DNA of 6,247 nucleotides from assembly GCA_947456315.1 (NCBI GenBank), contig CANGRU010000108.1, positions 1 to 6,247 of the forward strand. The letters run 5' to 3'. A model generated the notes under the pieces. That model made no database searches, was not told the DNA's origin, and saw only the letters and a list, made by a program, of their open reading frames with translations. This document shows, piece after piece, positions 1-6,001 of the stretch (positions within the stretch are counted from its first letter, which is position 1; each line of letters starts with the position of its first letter). Made by a program: the position numbers and the translations under genes. The DNA is from Beijerinckiaceae bacterium (GTDB taxonomy: Bacteria > Pseudomonadota > Alphaproteobacteria > Rhizobiales > Beijerinckiaceae).

Positions 1-861
1 GAGCAGTGCGCCTGCTTTTGTGGATTCAAAAATTCGCATGTTGGACGTATCGCGGTCGTATTGTGTTTCGCCCAGTCCGAAATCGGCGCGTGAATCGATC
101 ACCGTTCGATAGCAAGAGTAGAGGTCCACCACGTCGCGGCCATAGACACCAGCATGATAGCCGAGCTCTTGGGTGTTTTTAGGGATTTGCGAGTCAGTGT
201 AGATGTCGATGTGGTCAGGGCCAAGGCGGCGCGCCACGTCTTCAAGAAGGCGCAAGCGATTGTCGTGATAGCCGGTGACAAAGCTGCCGGAGATGACGGC
301 CTTGTCTTGACGCTGAAACATGTCGCCATTGGCTGACAGATGCGATGGTGCGCCAGACATGAAGTTTGCAACTGCTTTGGCGCCATTCTTGAGCGCATTG
401 TCCCGGATGGCCGAGACACCCGACAGCAAAAGATCGACTTCGCTCAGGTGCGTTGTGGGATTGAGTGTGCTGGCCAACCAGGCCGTCACGATCGGGCGTT
501 TGCTTAACGCTCCGATGAGGCGCAAGTCGAGCACATTGATGTCGCTGAAATAGACGATGTCCGGTTTGATGATCTCAAGCTGGATCATCAGCATGTCGAC
601 CTGATTTTCAGGTGTGTTGAGACCTCTCTGCTGAAACCATTTCATCTGGAGTTCAGAGAACGTCGGAACGAGATAGTGAATCTCGTATTTGTTGGGATCA
701 AGATAAATGCAGACGTTCTGGCCCGAGCTCCAGCCCGAATTTAAAAGCGTGGAGAGGGTCAGTTGATAGCTGAGGTCATTGAAATTCGGCATGTTGCCGA
801 AAAGATTGACCAGGTGTTGCCTGTAGGCAGATTCAATCTGAACAATCTTGATCTTGTTCAT
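1..861 (-). CDS. CgeB/group-1-like glycosyltransferase, C-terminus cut by window edge
   Basis: The reading frame starts at ATG 861 and stays open for 287 codons to base 1, so the stop lies outside the window. I recognise a GT-B glycosyltransferase of the CgeB/YkvP-like type (Glyco_trans_1_2 family). The N-terminal half has the family pattern: KIVQIESAYRQHL (4-16), MPNFNDLSYQ (24-33), a sugar-protein-like LQMKWF (71-76) and IKPDIVYFSDIN (98-109). The C-terminal nucleotide-sugar half has VVDLYSCYRTVID (244-256) and then NMRIFESTKAGALL (274-287), which is the usual 'NMRLFEATGCGALL' signature and normally precedes another 50-100 residues. Its start codon overlaps the stop of the upstream gene in an ATGA tetranucleotide (858-861), and only a weak GGA lies ahead, so translation is probably coupled. 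Its role would be sugar transfer onto a cytoplasmic glycan or protein acceptor. Donor and acceptor cannot be read from the sequence. The fold call is fairly sure and the specificity is unknown. Confidence 0.8.
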   Translation of the reverse strand, partial: MNKIKIVQIESAYRQHLVNLFGNMPNFNDLSYQLTLSTLLNSGWSSGQNVCIYLDPNKYEIHYLVPTFSELQMKWFQQRGLNTPENQVDMLMIQLEIIKPDIVYFSDINVLDLRLIGALSKRPIVTAWLASTLNPTTHLSEVDLLLSGVSAIRDNALKNGAKAVANFMSGAPSHLSANGDMFQRQDKAVISGSFVTGYHDNRLRLLEDVARRLGPDHIDIYTDSQIPKNTQELGYHAGVYGRDVVDLYSCYRTVIDSRADFGLGETQYDRDTSNMRIFESTKAGALL

Positions 862-1706
862 GGCGTCACATCCGGCCTGTTGATCGCGGCATAAGAGTTT
901 GCCAGATGCGCGACATAGGGCTCGTAGACATGTTTGATGGTGACATCGGGCAGTTTGTAGCTGCTGTCCATCTGGACTTGCGCGCGACCGTCAATCTCGA
1001 CGAGGCGCAGCCCATGAAAATGCCAGATCACCGCTTCAGAATAGGGGAAGCGAATGGCGTTCCAGGGTGCCAAAATCGAATTAAGCGCGGTCAGGACGTG
1101 GACATCATCGGGAAACCGGATCGGCCATTCATCGAGATATTTCTGGTCGCCAAAGCGCCCATTTTCGACGCGGTTGAAGCACCATTCCAGGCATTTTTGC
1201 TGCCAGTCTTGAAGAATCGTGCGGCCCTGTGAGCGATGAAAGATCACATATTGAACGCAGAACTTTCCTGATGTCGCAGATTGATCGTAATCAGGCGCAT
1301 AGGCATGAAGCGTGATCAAGGCGCCTTTTTTGCTCTGGATGAATTCCTGACGAATGGCTGTATCTGGTCCTAGAAAACACAGATCGGCATCCAGATAAGT
1401 CAGTGTCTCGACATCGGGATAGGTGTTGAAGACAAAATCGAAGCTGAATGGCGTCAGTGTCCAGCAATATTCGCCGCGGGTGCGCGTTGCTTTGACGGCC
1501 AGAAGATCGGCTGTTTCGTGATCAGACAACAAGAGCAGGGTGAGGTGCTCGCCCTGCCATGGCGAGAGCTTGTCGCGTGCAGCTTCATCGACACAGAGAA
1601 CATAGAGATGAAACTGCGACACATGCTGTTTGATCGACATGAACAGGGCATGTGCGTAGTGGGCATAGGCTCCATCGCAGAGCGTGAGATAATTACGCTT
1701 GTCCAA
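858..1706 (-). CDS. GT8-like glycosyltransferase with DAD motif, TTG start
   Basis: This is a 282-residue GT-A type glycosyltransferase. The N-terminus, RNYLTLCDGAYAHYAHALFMSIKQH (4-28), is the typical first beta strand and helix. YLDADLCFLGP (104-114) contains the DAD (106-108) expected to bind metal and nucleotide sugar. FGDQKYLDEWP (185-195), LAPWNA (212-217) and HFHGL (229-233) match the C-terminal elements of family-8-like and nucleotide-diphospho-sugar transferases, where the late His helps hold the metal. The start is TTG. The frame has a stop 21 nt upstream of it and no ATG before residue 23, and starting there would remove the first beta strand. The ribosome site is poor (GAGAA at best). 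It lies 43 bp after the upstream transferase gene and overlaps the next gene by 4 bp. It is likely a cytoplasmic enzyme adding one sugar to a growing glycan, with substrate unknown. Confidence 0.82.
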   Translation of the reverse strand: MDKRNYLTLCDGAYAHYAHALFMSIKQHVSQFHLYVLCVDEAARDKLSPWQGEHLTLLLLSDHETADLLAVKATRTRGEYCWTLTPFSFDFVFNTYPDVETLTYLDADLCFLGPDTAIRQEFIQSKKGALITLHAYAPDYDQSATSGKFCVQYVIFHRSQGRTILQDWQQKCLEWCFNRVENGRFGDQKYLDEWPIRFPDDVHVLTALNSILAPWNAIRFPYSEAVIWHFHGLRLVEIDGRAQVQMDSSYKLPDVTIKHVYEPYVAHLANSYAAINRPDVTP

Positions 1707-1749
1707 TGTGGTTCTCGGCAGACAGGGTTAGGAGGTCGCGGGTGCCCAC

Positions 1750-2484
1750 CTAGATGAGCGATATGTCTCTCTTCGTCACTTCAGCCAATTCATTCGAGGC
1801 CCGGAATTCGGCTTGTGTCTCGGGGTGCGAGTAATATTGGCCAATCACCAATGGTGTGCGAGCAAGCTTCATGCCAAGCGCTTTCAGCATGTGCCAGAAC
1901 AGAGCATCCCCTACAGACATGATGCGCATGCCGTCTGTCATGCGATACGGATAGCGGGGAATCTTGTTGTGAATATCCATGCGCCAGAGCGTGGCGGGGC
2001 CATAGGTCCCCCGCTCGCCGGTGCCGCTACCCAAGCGTGTTGGCTGGTCCTTTTTGGGCGGCCAGTCAGGCAGCATGGGCAATGTTTCGCCTTTGTAGAC
2101 GGGCTTCACATCATCTGTTTCGGCCTGCGAAAAACAAATCTTCCATTCCCCGCCGACCAGATCGGCTTGCTGGGCCATCAGCTCGAGCTCCAACAGCTCG
2201 ACCGCATTGGGGGCAAGCCGGTCGTCCAGATTGAGATTCATCACGAAGGGCGTGCGGCAAACCGATAGCGCAACATTCCATGCCTCATAAATGGACAAAT
2301 CTTGCTGTGTGCAGATGGTCTCAGCATCAAGATCGGGCGGTGGCGTGTCTCCACCATCAAAGACATACACCACTTTGATCGGCCGCGATTGCTTGGCGAG
2401 ATTTGCGCGATGTTGTCGAATGAGCTCGTGGCGCTGAGGATCCTTGTGCCAGACAGCACAGAAAACGGTGGTCATCGCTTCCAT
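1750..2484 (-). CDS. GT2-like (GT-A fold) glycosyltransferase
   Basis: This 244-residue protein has a GT-A nucleotide-sugar binding core. MTTVFCAVWHKDP (4-16) is the first strand. KVVYVFDGGD (37-46) resembles the 'vvvdDGS' strand of family 2. LSIYEAWNVAL (63-73) followed by FVMNLNLDDRLAP (80-92) gives the acidic LDD metal site at 86-88. YGPATLWR (161-168) and SVGDALFW (190-197) fit the acceptor and catalytic side, and YYSHPETQAEFR (217-228) is a C-terminal block I associate with this transferase subgroup. ATG 2484 is preferred because GGAG lies 7 nt upstream. A second ATG at codon 4 is possible and would lose nothing important. The gene follows the FkbM gene by 17 bp and precedes the GT8-like gene by 43 bp, which fits a single operon. 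No membrane segment is seen, so it should be cytoplasmic. Sugar donor and acceptor are unknown. Confidence 0.8.
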   Translation of the reverse strand: MEAMTTVFCAVWHKDPQRHELIRQHRANLAKQSRPIKVVYVFDGGDTPPPDLDAETICTQQDLSIYEAWNVALSVCRTPFVMNLNLDDRLAPNAVELLELELMAQQADLVGGEWKICFSQAETDDVKPVYKGETLPMLPDWPPKKDQPTRLGSGTGERGTYGPATLWRMDIHNKIPRYPYRMTDGMRIMSVGDALFWHMLKALGMKLARTPLVIGQYYSHPETQAEFRASNELAEVTKRDISLI

Positions 2485-2501
2485 ATGAACGCTCCGATTG
2501 A

Positions 2502-3314
2502 TTATCTCGCGTCAATGAAGTCGCGGCGAATGAAAGCAAAATTTGAAAACAAGAACAGATTGGAGAACGGGTCCCCGGGATCGCGTTCGGCAATATCGGC
2601 GGGGAGAAGCTGAAAGACCCGGTAATCCGGCAGGACTTGCGAGAGCGAATAAATTGTTTCACCTCGGAAGAGTTGATGATGGTTGAATTCGATTTGAATG
2701 GCCTTCGGCTTATGTGCTGCGATGACACCAAGGCCGCCAACAAGCACTTCCTTTTCAAACCCTTCGGTATCGATCTTCATAAAATCAATAGGCTCGTCGC
2801 TGGATGCAAAAAGCGTATCCAATTTTCGGATCTGGACTTCTTCAGTCTGGGTGTTGCTCACATAGTCGATCTGATTCATGTCAGACAGCAGTGATGCGTG
2901 CGACAGCGCTTCAGTGTTGAAGTAAATCGGCATCGAGCCATCATGATCTCCGACGCCGATTTTGTGCGCGATGACACGTTCCGGATAGGCTTGGGCGATG
3001 GCTTCCAAGGCTTTGAAAGACAGAGAAACCGGCTCAAAACTGTGAATCTTTGCTTGTGTACACGTCAGAAGCTCACGTGTGTAAGAGCCGACATTGGCGC
3101 CGATGTCGAGGCAAACCCGCGGCTGCATGGGCGCTACAAAGCGGTTCAAAAAGTAACTTTCGCCAGACAGCTCGCTGCTTTGATAATTGTTATATCCCCG
3201 CTCGCACGCGGCCCGGTTCAGCATCCACTTGGCGAGATTGCTCCTGTCCTCAGCGCTGTTTTGCTTGTTGGTCAAAAACGCCTCAAGGCAAGAAACTGCG
3301 GCATTGATGTCCAT
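2502..3314 (-). CDS. FkbM-family SAM-dependent methyltransferase
   Basis: This 270-residue protein carries a full FkbM-type methyltransferase domain after an alpha-helical N-terminus of about 60 residues. VCLDIGANVGSYT (67-79) is motif I, the S-adenosylmethionine loop. HSFEP (91-95) ends in the acidic residue that usually contacts the ribose. VGDHDGSMPIYFN (121-133) is the beta-hairpin common in the family, and DFMKIDTEGFEKEVLVGG (177-194) is its hallmark block. IQIEFNHHQLF (206-216) follows. Such enzymes O-methylate sugars or related hydroxyls, and in glycan clusters they often cap or decorate a residue. It is the first gene of the leftward operon and starts at ATG 3314. AGAGGA (3324-3329) sits 9 nt upstream. 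The next gene follows after 17 bp, so the methylation is probably tied to the glycan built by the three downstream transferases. The exact acceptor hydroxyl cannot be inferred. Confidence 0.88.
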   Translation of the reverse strand: MDINAAVSCLEAFLTNKQNSAEDRSNLAKWMLNRAACERGYNNYQSSELSGESYFLNRFVAPMQPRVCLDIGANVGSYTRELLTCTQAKIHSFEPVSLSFKALEAIAQAYPERVIAHKIGVGDHDGSMPIYFNTEALSHASLLSDMNQIDYVSNTQTEEVQIRKLDTLFASSDEPIDFMKIDTEGFEKEVLVGGLGVIAAHKPKAIQIEFNHHQLFRGETIYSLSQVLPDYRVFQLLPADIAERDPGDPFSNLFLFSNFAFIRRDFIDAR

Positions 3315-3323
3315 GGGAAGGAA

Positions 3324-3336
3324 TCCTCTCGGGAGG
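3324..3336 (-). promoter_or_regulatory. Shine-Dalgarno of the FkbM gene, possibly within a small hairpin
   Basis: On the minus strand AGAGGA (3329 down to 3324) stands 9 nt before ATG 3314 and is the best ribosome site there. Just upstream, CCTC (3336-3333) can pair with the GAGG of this site (3328-3325) across a 4-nt loop. The Shine-Dalgarno could therefore be partly masked in the mRNA. The site itself is well supported. The masking is only a possibility, as four base pairs form a weak stem. Confidence 0.45.
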
Positions 3337-3446
3337 TGTGGTCAGTGAAGCAGGAAAGTGTATGGTCCCGAAGGATCATCCTCGCTTGAATAGCCTTAAT
3401 CTTCTGTAAAAAATGTTTTCATGAATATTAAATAATAGCCAACATT

Positions 3447-3475
3447 CTGATTTATATAGTTTATCTAGATAAAAT
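3447..3475 (+). promoter_or_regulatory. Candidate sigma-70-type promoter for the rfbB operon
   Basis: CTGATT (3447-3452, three of six matches to TTGACA) and TAAAAT (3470-3475, five of six to TATAAT) are separated by 17 bp. Transcription from here would begin near 3482 and give a leader of about 130 nt that includes the hairpin at 3567-3587. The region is so AT-rich that -10-like hexamers are common: TATAGT at 3455-3460 is another, but it lacks a -35. This is therefore a suggestion and not an assignment. Confidence 0.3.
3460..3473. repeat. Perfect 14-bp palindrome, possible operator
   Basis: TTTATCTAGATAAA reads the same on both strands. It lies midway between the two operons and overlaps the spacer and -10 of the candidate rightward promoter, where a dimeric repressor would be effective. 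The dyad is perfect over 14 bp, and outside it symmetry is only partial. A chance origin is less likely than for the shorter palindromes but cannot be excluded in such AT-rich DNA. No regulator gene is in the window to match it. Confidence 0.4.
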
Positions 3476-3503
3476 AGCTTACATTTTGAAATAGTATTCA
3501 TGC

Positions 3504-3520
3504 ACAAATTTTGAATTTGT
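3504..3520. repeat. Inverted repeat, 7-bp arms with 3-bp centre
   Basis: ACAAATT and AATTTGT are perfect inverse copies around a central TTG. It lies 31 bp to the right of the 14-bp palindrome, which is about three helical turns and would put both on the same DNA face. It could be a second protein-binding site. It is not a terminator: the stem is all A/T apart from one C-G pair, and no T-run follows on either strand. Confidence 0.35.
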
Positions 3521-3566
3521 TTACCCCGCGCGGTGCATAAGAGCCGAGAGCGGTGAAGGCCGTTTG

Positions 3567-3587
3567 TGACTGGGCTTTGCTCGGTCA
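3567..3587 (+). promoter_or_regulatory. Leader hairpin upstream of rfbB
   Basis: TGACTGGGC (3567-3575) pairs with GCTCGGTCA (3579-3587) across a TTT loop. In plus-strand RNA all nine positions pair, two of them as G-U (3571 with 3583, and 3573 with 3581). In minus-strand RNA those two would be A-C mismatches, so the structure suits a rightward transcript. It ends 27 nt before the rfbB start. No T-run follows, so it is not a normal intrinsic terminator. It could stabilise the mRNA or affect translation, or be accidental. Confidence 0.35.
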
Positions 3588-3614
3588 GATCTGTCATCCG
3601 GCGGGTAGGTTTGC

Positions 3615-4691
3615 ATGATCCTGGTGACCGGTGGTGCCGGCTTTATCGGTAGCAATTTTGTGCTGGATTGGCGTCGGCTTTCTGATGAGCCTGTGGTCAA
3701 TCTGGATAAGCTGACCTATGCCGGTAACCTCGATAATCTGGCCTCGCTTCAAGGCGATCGTCGCCATGTGTTCGTGCGTGGTGATATTGGCGATTCTGCG
3801 CTCGTAGATTCTCTGCTGAACGAGTATCGCCCGCGCGCCATCTTGAACTTCGCTGCCGAGTCCCATGTTGATCGTTCGATCCATGGGCCAGCCGATTTTA
3901 TTGAAACCAATGTCGTTGGCACATTCCGGCTGTTGGAATCCGTTCGATCCTATTGGTCAAAACTGGGCGCTTCCGGGAAAAGTGACTTCCGTTTTCTTCA
4001 TGTCTCGACAGATGAAGTTTATGGATCGCTCCTGCCGGATGAGGCGCCCTTTACTGAAGAGCACCCCTACCAACCAAACAGTCCCTATTCCGCAAGCAAA
4101 GCATCATCTGACCATTTGGTGCGTGCCTATCATCACACGTATGGCTTGCCGGTCCTGACAACAAATTGCTCGAACAATTACGGGCCTTGGCATTTTCCTG
4201 AAAAGCTGATCCCCTTGTGCATTCACAATGCCCTGGGTGGGCGTGCGTTGCCGATCTATGGCGATGGCCAGCAGGTCCGTGATTGGCTTTATGTTGGTGA
4301 TCATTGCAGCGCCATTCGGCATGTTCTGGCGTCAGGCCGCATCGGCGAGACTTACAATATCGGTGGTTTGAACGAGAAGACCAACCTGTCTGTTGTCCAG
4401 CTCATCTGTTCTATTCTGAACGAGTTGAAACCTCGCGCCGACGGCAAGTCATATGCGGAACAGATCACCTTTGTGCAAGATCGCCTTGGCCATGATCGCC
4501 GCTACGCCATCAATGCGAACAAAATTCGTGAAGAGCTGAATTGGGCTCCGGCAGAAACCTTCGAGACAGGTCTGCGTAAAACCATTCAGTGGAATCTCGA
4601 TCATTCTGCATGGGTGAGCCGCGTGACCAGCGGCGACTATAAAAACTGGATAGATATTCAATATCAGAGCGCTGCGCCAGAGATCCGGTGA
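3615..4691 (+). CDS. rfbB: dTDP-glucose 4,6-dehydratase
   Basis: This is a complete 358-residue RmlB/RfbB enzyme, the usual length. It converts dTDP-glucose to dTDP-4-keto-6-deoxyglucose with bound NAD+, in the cytoplasm. It is an extended short-chain dehydrogenase. TGGAGFIGS (5-13) is the NAD loop, and NLDKLTYAGN (29-38) holds the Asp that recognises the adenosine ribose. NFAAESHVDRSI (78-89) is a family block. STDEVYG (131-137) provides the Thr-Asp-Glu catalytic set, and Y158xxxK162 is the SDR catalytic pair. NCSNNYGPWHFPEKLIP (184-200), VRDWLYVGDH (221-230) and GHDRRYAIN (292-300) are substrate-side signatures. ATG 3615 begins exactly at the family's usual N-terminus, with AGG five bases upstream. 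It leads the rightward operon, and rfbA follows after 33 bp. Its product is the branch point for rhamnose and for amino sugars. The genes downstream favour the amino-sugar branch. Confidence 0.97.
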   Translation: MILVTGGAGFIGSNFVLDWRRLSDEPVVNLDKLTYAGNLDNLASLQGDRRHVFVRGDIGDSALVDSLLNEYRPRAILNFAAESHVDRSIHGPADFIETNVVGTFRLLESVRSYWSKLGASGKSDFRFLHVSTDEVYGSLLPDEAPFTEEHPYQPNSPYSASKASSDHLVRAYHHTYGLPVLTTNCSNNYGPWHFPEKLIPLCIHNALGGRALPIYGDGQQVRDWLYVGDHCSAIRHVLASGRIGETYNIGGLNEKTNLSVVQLICSILNELKPRADGKSYAEQITFVQDRLGHDRRYAINANKIREELNWAPAETFETGLRKTIQWNLDHSAWVSRVTSGDYKNWIDIQYQSAAPEIR

Positions 4692-4724
4692 GCGGTTATT
4701 AAATTCAGAGAACGGGGCGCGTGC

Positions 4725-5630
4725 ATGAGTGAGCGGAAGGGGATTATTCTTGCGGGAGGCTCGGGAACGCGTCTGCACCCCGCAACGCTGGCTGTCTCCA
4801 AGCAATTGCTGCCCGTCTACGATAAGCCCATGGTGTATTACCCGCTGACAACGCTCATGCTGTCTGGCATGCGGGAGATCCTCATTGTGTCCACCCCGCA
4901 AGATACGCCGCGTTTCGAGCAATTGATGGGTGATGGCAGCCAATGGGGTTTGCGCATCAGCTATGCAGTGCAACCCAAGCCCGAAGGTATTCCGCAGGCT
5001 TTTATCATCGGCGAAAAATTTCTCGATCGATCGCCAAGCGCATTGATCCTGGGTGACAATATTTTCTACGGCAATTTGTTGACGCATGATTTGCAAATGG
5101 CGGACGCCGAACCTGGTGCAACCGTGTTTGCGTATCAGGTTCAGGATCCGGAGCGGTATGGCGTTGTTGAATTTGATTCAACAGGGCGTGCCATCAGCCT
5201 CGAAGAGAAGCCGCAAAAGCCGCGTTCCAATTTTGCGGTGACGGGTCTGTATTATTACGATGCGAATGTCGTAGACATTGCTAAATCAGTGAAGCCGTCG
5301 CCCAGAGGCGAGCTGGAAATTACCGACGTCAATCGGGTTTACTTGGACCGTGGTCTTTTGAATGTTCAGACCCTTGGTCGCGGCCATGCATGGCTGGACA
5401 CAGGGACGCATGATTCCCTGCTGGATGCGGGGCAGTTCATCGCCACGATTGAACGCCGGCAGGGGCTTAAAATCGCCTGTCCTGAAGAAATCGCCTTTCA
5501 CCTTGGCTACATAACCGCTTCCCAGTTGGAGGCATTGGCGCGCCCCATGGCGAAGGGTCAATACGGAAAATATCTGCTGTCGCTGATTGGTGAAACGAGC
5601 CGCACTTCGGTTGCAGGAGCATCAGAATGA
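4725..5630 (+). CDS. rfbA: Glucose-1-phosphate thymidylyltransferase
   Basis: This complete 301-residue RmlA/RfbA joins glucose-1-phosphate and dTTP to give dTDP-glucose and pyrophosphate, the first step of the pathway. [11 protein letters not shown] (9-19) is the nucleotide-binding loop with the catalytic Arg. [17 protein letters not shown] (25-41) contains the conserved Lys that contacts phosphate. LGDNIFYG (109-116) has the metal-binding Asp, and LEEKP (159-163) contacts the sugar. [10 protein letters not shown] (194-203) and [14 protein letters not shown] (222-235) complete the active site, including the second metal Asp. ATG 4725 gives the standard family N-terminus, and the ribosome site is modest (GGGG seven bases upstream). 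Its last bases overlap the ketoisomerase start in ATGA (5627-5630), which implies coupled translation. The enzyme family is normally held back by the end-product dTDP-sugar, but no such site can be judged here. Confidence 0.97.
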   Translation: MSERKGIILAGGSGTRLHPATLAVSKQLLPVYDKPMVYYPLTTLMLSGMREILIVSTPQDTPRFEQLMGDGSQWGLRISYAVQPKPEGIPQAFIIGEKFLDRSPSALILGDNIFYGNLLTHDLQMADAEPGATVFAYQVQDPERYGVVEFDSTGRAISLEEKPQKPRSNFAVTGLYYYDANVVDIAKSVKPSPRGELEITDVNRVYLDRGLLNVQTLGRGHAWLDTGTHDSLLDAGQFIATIERRQGLKIACPEEIAFHLGYITASQLEALARPMAKGQYGKYLLSLIGETSRTSVAGASE

Positions 5631-6001
5631 CAACGGGTTTCAGCCTGATCGATCTTCCAAGTTTCGGGGATGAACGCGGCTGGCTGAGTGTTGTCGATGG
5701 CAACTTGCCCTTCGAGACCAAGCGTATCTATTGGATTTATGGTGCAGATGGTCAGGTGCGAGGCGGGCATCGTCACAAGGTGACGCGTCAGGCTTTGATC
5801 GCTGTGAGCGGCATTGTGGATGTTTTCATGGACGATGGTGTTAAACAGGAAACAGTCCGCCTGTCACATCCCCGTCAATGCTTGCTAGTAGAGCCGCAAG
5901 ACTGGCATCAGATGACCTTTGGGTCAGGCGCTGTTTTGCTGGTTCTGGCATCTCACCCGTTCGATCCGAATGATTATATCGAGCAGCGCTATGAAAAATA
6001 A
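5627..6001 (+). CDS. fdtA: dTDP-4-keto-6-deoxyglucose 3,4-ketoisomerase (FdtA/QdtA family)
   Basis: This 124-residue single-domain cupin is the usual size for FdtA/QdtA (WxcM-like) sugar ketoisomerases. These move the keto group of dTDP-4-keto-6-deoxyglucose from C4 to C3 to make the substrate of a 3-aminotransferase. [11 protein letters not shown] (15-25), KRIYWIYG (32-39), RGGHRHK (45-51), [17 protein letters not shown] (55-71), [11 protein letters not shown] (86-96) and [13 protein letters not shown] (106-118) follow the family in order. The two His of GGHRHK correspond to the paired active-site His. Many relatives have HAHK, so the Arg between them is a small departure. Its start overlaps rfbA by 4 bp, and its end overlaps the aminotransferase by 11 bp. 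FdtA gives the 4-epimerised (fucose-like) ketosugar and QdtA the glucose-like one, and the sequence does not decide between them. The symbol therefore names the family only. Confidence 0.88.
   Translation: MTTGFSLIDLPSFGDERGWLSVVDGNLPFETKRIYWIYGADGQVRGGHRHKVTRQALIAVSGIVDVFMDDGVKQETVRLSHPRQCLLVEPQDWHQMTFGSGAVLLVLASHPFDPNDYIEQRYEK

Larger units (their letters stand above)
3315..3614. promoter_or_regulatory. Divergent, AT-rich control region between the two operons
   Basis: This 300-bp stretch lies between two diverging gene starts and must hold the promoters of both blocks unless they are read from further away. Its middle, 3401-3520, has 26 G/C in 120 bases, much lower than the coding DNA on either side. 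It contains a perfect 14-bp palindrome, a 7-3-7 inverted repeat, an 8-bp TTCATGAA palindrome (3418-3425) and an 11-bp AGGATCATCCT palindrome (3372-3382). The part next to rfbB (3524-3614) is GC-rich again and includes a leader hairpin. I find no convincing protein gene, RNA gene or rho-independent terminator here. A convincing minus-strand promoter for the FkbM operon could not be singled out. Confidence 0.7.

Noticed and set aside
99..419. A 106-codon minus-strand frame inside the left-edge transferase gene
   Set aside because: It is a different frame of the same strand as the open 287-codon transferase frame, whose family motifs are clear. Its own product is low in recognisable features.
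1738..1752. GGTGGGCACC at the 3' end of the GT2-like gene as a terminator stem
   Set aside because: Only four base pairs with a two-base loop, no following T-run, and the next gene of the operon begins 43 bp later.
2357..2758. A 133-codon minus-strand frame across the FkbM and GT2-like gene junction
   Set aside because: It covers the ends of two well-supported genes on the same strand in another frame and shows no domain. Overlap this large with both is implausible.
3376..3597. A 73-codon minus-strand reading frame across the intergenic region
   Set aside because: It has no ribosome site before its ATG, its amino-acid content simply reflects the AT-rich DNA, and it would run through the control region. 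No recognisable domain.
3600..3614. Resemblance of GGCGGGTAGG to the ops (JUMPstart) element GGCGGTAG of RfaH-controlled polysaccharide operons
   Set aside because: It needs an extra G, lacks the rest of the ops consensus, and overlaps the ribosome site of rfbB, which explains the purines. No other JUMPstart part is visible.
4449..5096. A 215-codon minus-strand frame spanning the rfbB-rfbA junction
   Set aside because: It lies antisense to two clearly conserved enzymes and crosses their intergenic gap. Its sequence has no recognisable motif, so it is a shadow frame.
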